Assembly (NCBI RefSeq): GCF_018390555.1
Contig: NZ_JAHBGB010000037.1
Location: forward strand, 352,855-416,854
Source of the DNA: Ancylobacter oerskovii
GTDB taxonomy: Bacteria > Pseudomonadota > Alphaproteobacteria > Rhizobiales > Xanthobacteraceae
Length of the DNA stretch: 64,000 nt
Reading direction: 5' to 3'
Positions 61,015 to 64,000 of this stretch are shown in pieces; within the stretch, counting starts at the first letter, position 1, and the number at the start of each line of letters is the position of its first letter. The position numbers were made by a program, and so were the translations under genes. Under the pieces are notes generated by a model. It ran no database searches. It had not been told where the DNA came from and worked only from the letters and a program-made list of their open reading frames with translations.

Positions 61015-61114
61015 TTCGACATTCCGCGCTTGGAGAGCTGGCGGAATGAGGGGGGGGGGGCTGAAGCTCCATTGACAGCGAGTGATAAGTCTCATGCTGA
61101 GACGCCAGGATGAC
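61015..61114. terminator. end of the head operon: hairpin and a G10 tract
   Basis: ATTCCGC (61021-61027) pairs perfectly with GCGGAAT (61041-61047), 7 bp after the last head gene, followed by ten G (61050-61059). There is no U-tract, but it ends the rightward operon where tail genes would be expected. The G tract is a likely slippage point. Confidence 0.5.
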
Positions 61115-62203
61115 TTACTCGATCTCGCGATTGTGCACCGGCTCCAAACCTATCGCCGCGGGCGCAAACGCGGAGATTGGTAATGCCGGGGGGAGGTACC
61201 AAACGGTTTCTCGCCCATTCGAGTTTACGACTGTCGCGAAAGGCGAAAAAGTTCGCATTTGTTCGGCCGTAGCCGTTGACGGGCCCGGCTTCACAATAAT
61301 CCTCCCGGTTGGGAGGACCACCATGCCGCCAGACGCCAACGAACGTGGGACCACGAAACGGGACGGGCGCACGTCAATGAGTGCACGTTCGGCCGGCGTC
61401 AATTGTTCGAAAACAGAAGGGAGTGATTGCGCTGCTGAACTGGTCTCTGGTGTATGGGGCGCAGAGGCTGGTGCCATCATCGATGGCGGCGTACTGGACG
61501 CGAAGCCGGGAACCAGAATCCCCGACGAAGCAGTGTAGATCCTGTCAATACCCGCAGTGTAGCGTTTGTAGTCGCGGACTGCCGATAGTTCGAAGGCGAA
61601 CACGATAGCCGTCGCGGGCTCAATGCTGCGCGCAATTCCGTTTGACACAGCGGCTCCAGCCGTGACGCCGAGTTTGGGATCGACGGTGGACGAAGCTTCT
61701 GCTTTGGCGGAAGTTTTGTTGCGGGTAACGACGCGGGCTAGCCCTTGGTATATCTTAGTGACGATATAATATTCATCCGCGGTTTTATTGAACTTTTGAT
61801 ACGCGTCACGAACAATCGTGCCAATTGTCGAGGCGTCAAGTTCAATGATTCTAGCGCCCGTGATCAAGATGTCGGTTTGCATATCATCGCTGGCGGCGAC
61901 GGAGGCTCCGAAGAATTTGGCAATCTTTAATCCGAATTCGCCTTCTGTGCTAAAGTCAACCTTAGATGCCAGGTCGAATTCGGGCCCAACGATGTACGCC
62001 GATGCCGGTATGTTGCCCACACTGTGGAGAGATTTTCGATCCTTGAGGTAGATGGTGCCTACTTGTACGCCTCCTCTTGGAGGCAGATTCATCACAAAAT
62101 GATCGGGTGAAGTATCAAGCTGCTGTGCAAGTTCGGTTCGGATGTCCGACTGTGCGAGGGTCGCTGACGCAAGTAGCGCAGTAAGCGCGAGAAAAATTCT
62201 CAC
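61115..62203 (-). CDS. secreted protein of unknown function (cargo)
   Basis: 362 residues from GTG 62203, chosen because GGGGAGG lies 5 bp upstream and a signal peptide follows (RIFLALTALLASATLAQS). The middle (about 50-215) is beta-rich with alternating hydrophobic pattern (EYYIVTKIYQGLARVVTRNK, VTAGAAVSNGIARSIEPATAIVFAFELSAVR). The C-terminal third is Pro/Ser/Ala-rich, disordered-looking. No family recognised. More A/T-rich than the head genes. Confidence 0.65.
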   Translation of the reverse strand: MRIFLALTALLASATLAQSDIRTELAQQLDTSPDHFVMNLPPRGGVQVGTIYLKDRKSLHSVGNIPASAYIVGPEFDLASKVDFSTEGEFGLKIAKFFGASVAASDDMQTDILITGARIIELDASTIGTIVRDAYQKFNKTADEYYIVTKIYQGLARVVTRNKTSAKAEASSTVDPKLGVTAGAAVSNGIARSIEPATAIVFAFELSAVRDYKRYTAGIDRIYTASSGILVPGFASSTPPSMMAPASAPHTPETSSAAQSLPSVFEQLTPAERALIDVRPSRFVVPRSLASGGMVVLPTGRIIVKPGPSTATAEQMRTFSPFATVVNSNGRETVWYLPPALPISAFAPAAIGLEPVHNREIE

Positions 62204-62340
62204 GAGTGCCTCCCCGGACATCTGCCGCCTCTACAAAATGGCACGGGGTTGGCCGCTAGTAAAACCAATGTGTGTGATGCTGCGCGCTGCTCAGCAGAAG
62301 GGGAGGGCGGGAGGAGCTGGCCGTGAGTGGAACGGCGAGG

Positions 62341-63207
62341 CTACGCCGTGCGACGTCTCTTGGGCGTTCGCCGCGGTAAGGTGCCGTCCGGTCGCGGCGG
62401 TGCAGGCCTCAGGTTGGTTGGCGCAGGCCACGTTATTGGAGCCGCGGGGCGGTCATTGCTGCCTTGAAGGTTGAAATAGAGGCAGGAGGTGAGAAAGGCA
62501 TCTTCATAAGCGCCGTGTCTTGCGCCCGCTCGTTGCAGTCCAATTCGATCCAGGCAAAGGTCGAGTTTAGCGGATCCCGACCAGCGCCGACGTGACCGTT
62601 CCATGGTGCAATACACGTCGGGATGATCGAGCGGAGCGAGACCGGCCTTGCGGATCTCTCGCTCGACATAACGCATGTCGAACTCTGCATTGTGGGCTAC
62701 CAAACGATCCCCCCAGAGCAGGAAATCGCGGACTTCTTCGGCCGTCTCGGCGAATAGATCCTGAAACCGCAGGGTCCAGTCGTCCCAGCCGTGGACGGCG
62801 AGTGCGCCGGGGTGGCTGTCCTTGCGCGGGTCATAGACGTGGTGGAGCGAGTCTTTCAGCTCAGTGCCTTCGAAACGCAGCGCCGCGAGTGTGATGATCT
62901 TGTCGTACTGAGACAGGCCGGTCGTTTCAGTGTCGAGGACAATGACGCGCTGGAGGCCGCGTGAAATCGCCGGGGCCGTGGGGAAGATGATAGGCGCGGG
63001 GGGCGGTGTCCGGGTCGGGAGTGGCGGTGGAACGGCTAGTGGCGTGCGTCGTGCAGAAGAAGCTGGCGATCGGGACGCTCGCGCTTGTGGCAGTTTAGGG
63101 GGCGATACTGGTACGCCAGCCTTAGACTGCGGCGCTTTCCGCTTGGAGAGAGCTAGTACCGCCAGAAAAAGCGCGGCAACGGCAACGAGCCATATCCAAT
63201 CGCTCAT
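62341..63207 (-). CDS. membrane-anchored DEDDh 3'-5' exonuclease (DnaQ-like)
   Basis: 288 residues from ATG 63207. One N-terminal TM helix (DWIWLVAVAALFLAVLALSK), a Pro/Arg/Ala-rich linker (about 25-85), then an exonuclease domain with ExoI VIVLDTETTGLS, ExoII RLVAHNAEFDMRYV and ExoIII RHGAYEDAFLT, so all four acidic ligands and the His are present. A tethered nuclease is unusual for a replication proofreader; host-defence or cargo function is possible. Divergent from the multi-TM gene at 63309. Confidence 0.8.
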   Translation of the reverse strand: MSDWIWLVAVAALFLAVLALSKRKAPQSKAGVPVSPPKLPQARASRSPASSARRTPLAVPPPLPTRTPPPAPIIFPTAPAISRGLQRVIVLDTETTGLSQYDKIITLAALRFEGTELKDSLHHVYDPRKDSHPGALAVHGWDDWTLRFQDLFAETAEEVRDFLLWGDRLVAHNAEFDMRYVEREIRKAGLAPLDHPDVYCTMERSRRRWSGSAKLDLCLDRIGLQRAGARHGAYEDAFLTSCLYFNLQGSNDRPAAPITWPAPTNLRPAPPRPDGTLPRRTPKRRRTA

Positions 63208-63308
63208 GAGTGCTTCCCCACCATGTTTTCCGCAACGGTACCATGGGCGGGTTGGGAGTCGAGTCAGGGTTATATTCGGCGATGATAACTTGGGCTGGAG
63301 ATTAAGAG

Positions 63309-63815
63309 ATGGACGCCCTTTTCGAAGTAGCAATCGAAGATGCGCGAGAGCGTCGCAACGCGGTCATCGACCTCATAAAATCGCAGGATCAGCAGGCGAT
63401 TGCGCTACTGACCGGCTACTGCACATTGAGTGTTGCATGCGCATCCGGTGCGGTTGCCGCGTTCACGTTCAACTCGCCGTCCGCAAATTACTTTCTTTCA
63501 GCGATGCTGGGAGCCTTTTGCGCGCTCATGTTGGGCAACATGTTCTGCTACTTGGTGCTGAAATCGAGCGACGTCGTTCTGCCTGGACGCGAGGCTGGCT
63601 TCTGGAAATGGGCAGCCGAAAACAACGTCGGCCAATCCGAAGTGCTCGCGCAATACCTCGCATCGTATCACGAGACGGATGCCGAGAACGATGCTGTCAA
63701 CCAAGCGTGCAGCAAATGGCTGCAGTGGGCGCGCATGAGCGGGATTGTCGCTGCGCCAGCCGCTAGCATAGCCGCACTCGCCTTCGGCGGATTGGCCTGG
63801 CTATTTGGGCTTTGA
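63309..63815 (+). CDS. multi-TM membrane protein, stop codon in a prfB-like context
   Basis: 168 residues. N-terminal amphipathic helix (EVAIEDARERRNAVIDLIKS), two TM helices (about 35-85), a soluble middle (AGFWKWAAENNVGQSEVLAQYLASYHE) and a C-terminal TM (MSGIVAAPAASIAALAFGGLA followed by WLF). No family recognised; the layout recalls SLATT/effector-type membrane proteins. It ends CTT-TGA, and the +1 frame stays open for 43 more codons. Confidence 0.65.
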   Translation: MDALFEVAIEDARERRNAVIDLIKSQDQQAIALLTGYCTLSVACASGAVAAFTFNSPSANYFLSAMLGAFCALMLGNMFCYLVLKSSDVVLPGREAGFWKWAAENNVGQSEVLAQYLASYHETDAENDAVNQACSKWLQWARMSGIVAAPAASIAALAFGGLAWLFGL

Positions 63816-63945
63816 TGGCGGCACTGGTCGGGGTGGTGGAGGCGGGGCCGGGATTGGCCACTCGTTCCTTTGGTGCCGCGTGGGCGGCGGCGGCGGCGGC
63901 GGCGGTGGCGGAGGAGGAGGATCCCTGTCGTTCTCGGTGACCTGA
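63814..63945 (+). other. Gly-rich open extension in the +1 frame
   Basis: From GAT at 63814 the +1 frame reads DGGTGRGGGGGAGIGHSFLW then CRV, twelve Gly and SLSFSVT before a TGA. The Gly codons (63,878-63,922) are GGC/GGA repeats that could also be a simple microsatellite. Translation would need a +1 shift at CTT-TGA, or repair of a one-base change. Confidence 0.3.
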
Positions 63946-64000
63946 GACCCTGATCTTCCTCCAGATTTAGGTAGAGTCCGTCGATCATGGAGACGGACGA
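63946..64000. other. right edge of window, unassigned
   Basis: Short stretch with an inverted repeat TCCGTC/GACGGA around the last 30 bases. Nothing assignable; the gene it may belong to is outside the window. Confidence 0.3.

Noticed and set aside
61115..62203. Gasdermin-like pore protein
   Set aside because: The alternating beta pattern is suggestive, but it has a signal peptide, no neighbouring caspase-like or trypsin-like protease, and no specific gasdermin motif that I can point to.
63798..63815. Possible -1 slippery heptamer TTTGGGC in the multi-TM gene
   Set aside because: In the gene's frame it is read TTT-GGG-C, not T-TTG-GGC, so a tandem -1 slip does not fit; only the +1 CTT-TGA idea was kept.
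63668..63988. Minus-strand Arg-rich ORF at the right edge
   Set aside because: The Arg run is the complement of the GGC/GGA tract, and the frame overlaps the multi-TM gene; no ribosome binding site.
1..64000. CRISPR array
   Set aside because: No regularly spaced set of three or more short repeats was seen; the 34-bp pair at 3519 and the terminator trio are not CRISPR-like.
63946..64000. Insertion-sequence end at the right edge
   Set aside because: A short TCCGTC/GACGGA inverted repeat is too little to call an IS without the sequence beyond the window.

Overview
The window is high-GC DNA with long overlapping operons and gene families typical of the alphaproteobacterial order Hyphomicrobiales/Rhizobiales: a DctABD system with a sigma-54 promoter, eukaryote-like NADP-isocitrate dehydrogenase, DUF192 next to a tRNA-Pro, DUF3572, GapR, and a GAAC-N7-GAAC SOS box. 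I cannot name genus or species.

Positions 1-33,365 look like ordinary chromosome. In order: the 3' part of alaS; a 6-TM potassium channel with a cyclic-nucleotide domain; icd; a secreted beta-propeller-like protein; a TrmJ-type RNA methyltransferase; a small TTG-start gene. Then dctA with its divergent regulators dctB-dctD, including a textbook sigma-54 promoter and two DctD-type upstream dyads. An eight-gene minus-strand operon (12,555-20,596) follows for import and non-phosphorylative breakdown of L-fucose or a close relative: sugar ABC transporter, aldo/keto reductase dehydrogenase, lactonase, mutarotase, SDR dehydrogenase and L-fuconate dehydratase. It is faced by a FadR/GntR-type regulator. 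Next come an alginate-lyase-like secreted protein, a cell-surface glycan cluster (FkbM methyltransferase, two glycosyltransferase-like proteins, a DUF6270 protein, another methyltransferase), a small membrane protein, glyoxalase I, a sirtuin, a double cold-shock-domain protein and a DUF192 protein.

At 33,366 a tRNA-Pro gene is cut in its anticodon loop and a temperate element begins (33,405 to at least 61,014). Its minus-strand arm (33,425-40,815) is a chain of mostly stop/start-overlapping genes: integrase, excisionase-like protein, small proteins, a C5-cytosine methyltransferase and an HNH nuclease. A CI-type repressor (43,230) and Cro-like gene (44,050) share three dyad operators, and two more copies lie at 40,915-40,959, beside an SOS box. 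The plus-strand early arm carries a GIY-YIG/T5orf172-like protein, GapR, Gp157, an ERF/Rad52-like annealing protein, an N6/N4 methyltransferase, RusA, a DnaA domain-IV protein, a DUF1376 protein and a DUF6456-like protein. A tRNA-Phe with degenerate tRNA-like sequences follows. The late arm is HNH - cos-like region - TerS - TerL - portal - protease - capsid - connectors.

The head module ends at 61,014 with a hairpin, and no tail or lysis gene is visible. From 61,115 there is cargo on both strands: a secreted protein, a membrane-anchored DEDDh exonuclease, and a multi-TM protein whose stop codon sits in a prfB-like CTT-TGA context followed by an in-frame glycine-rich extension. The right end of the element is not in the window. 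The most interesting reading is a capsid-encoding, tail-less integrative element, possibly like capsid-forming phage satellites. A prophage whose tail genes lie past 64,000, or a decayed prophage, cannot be excluded.
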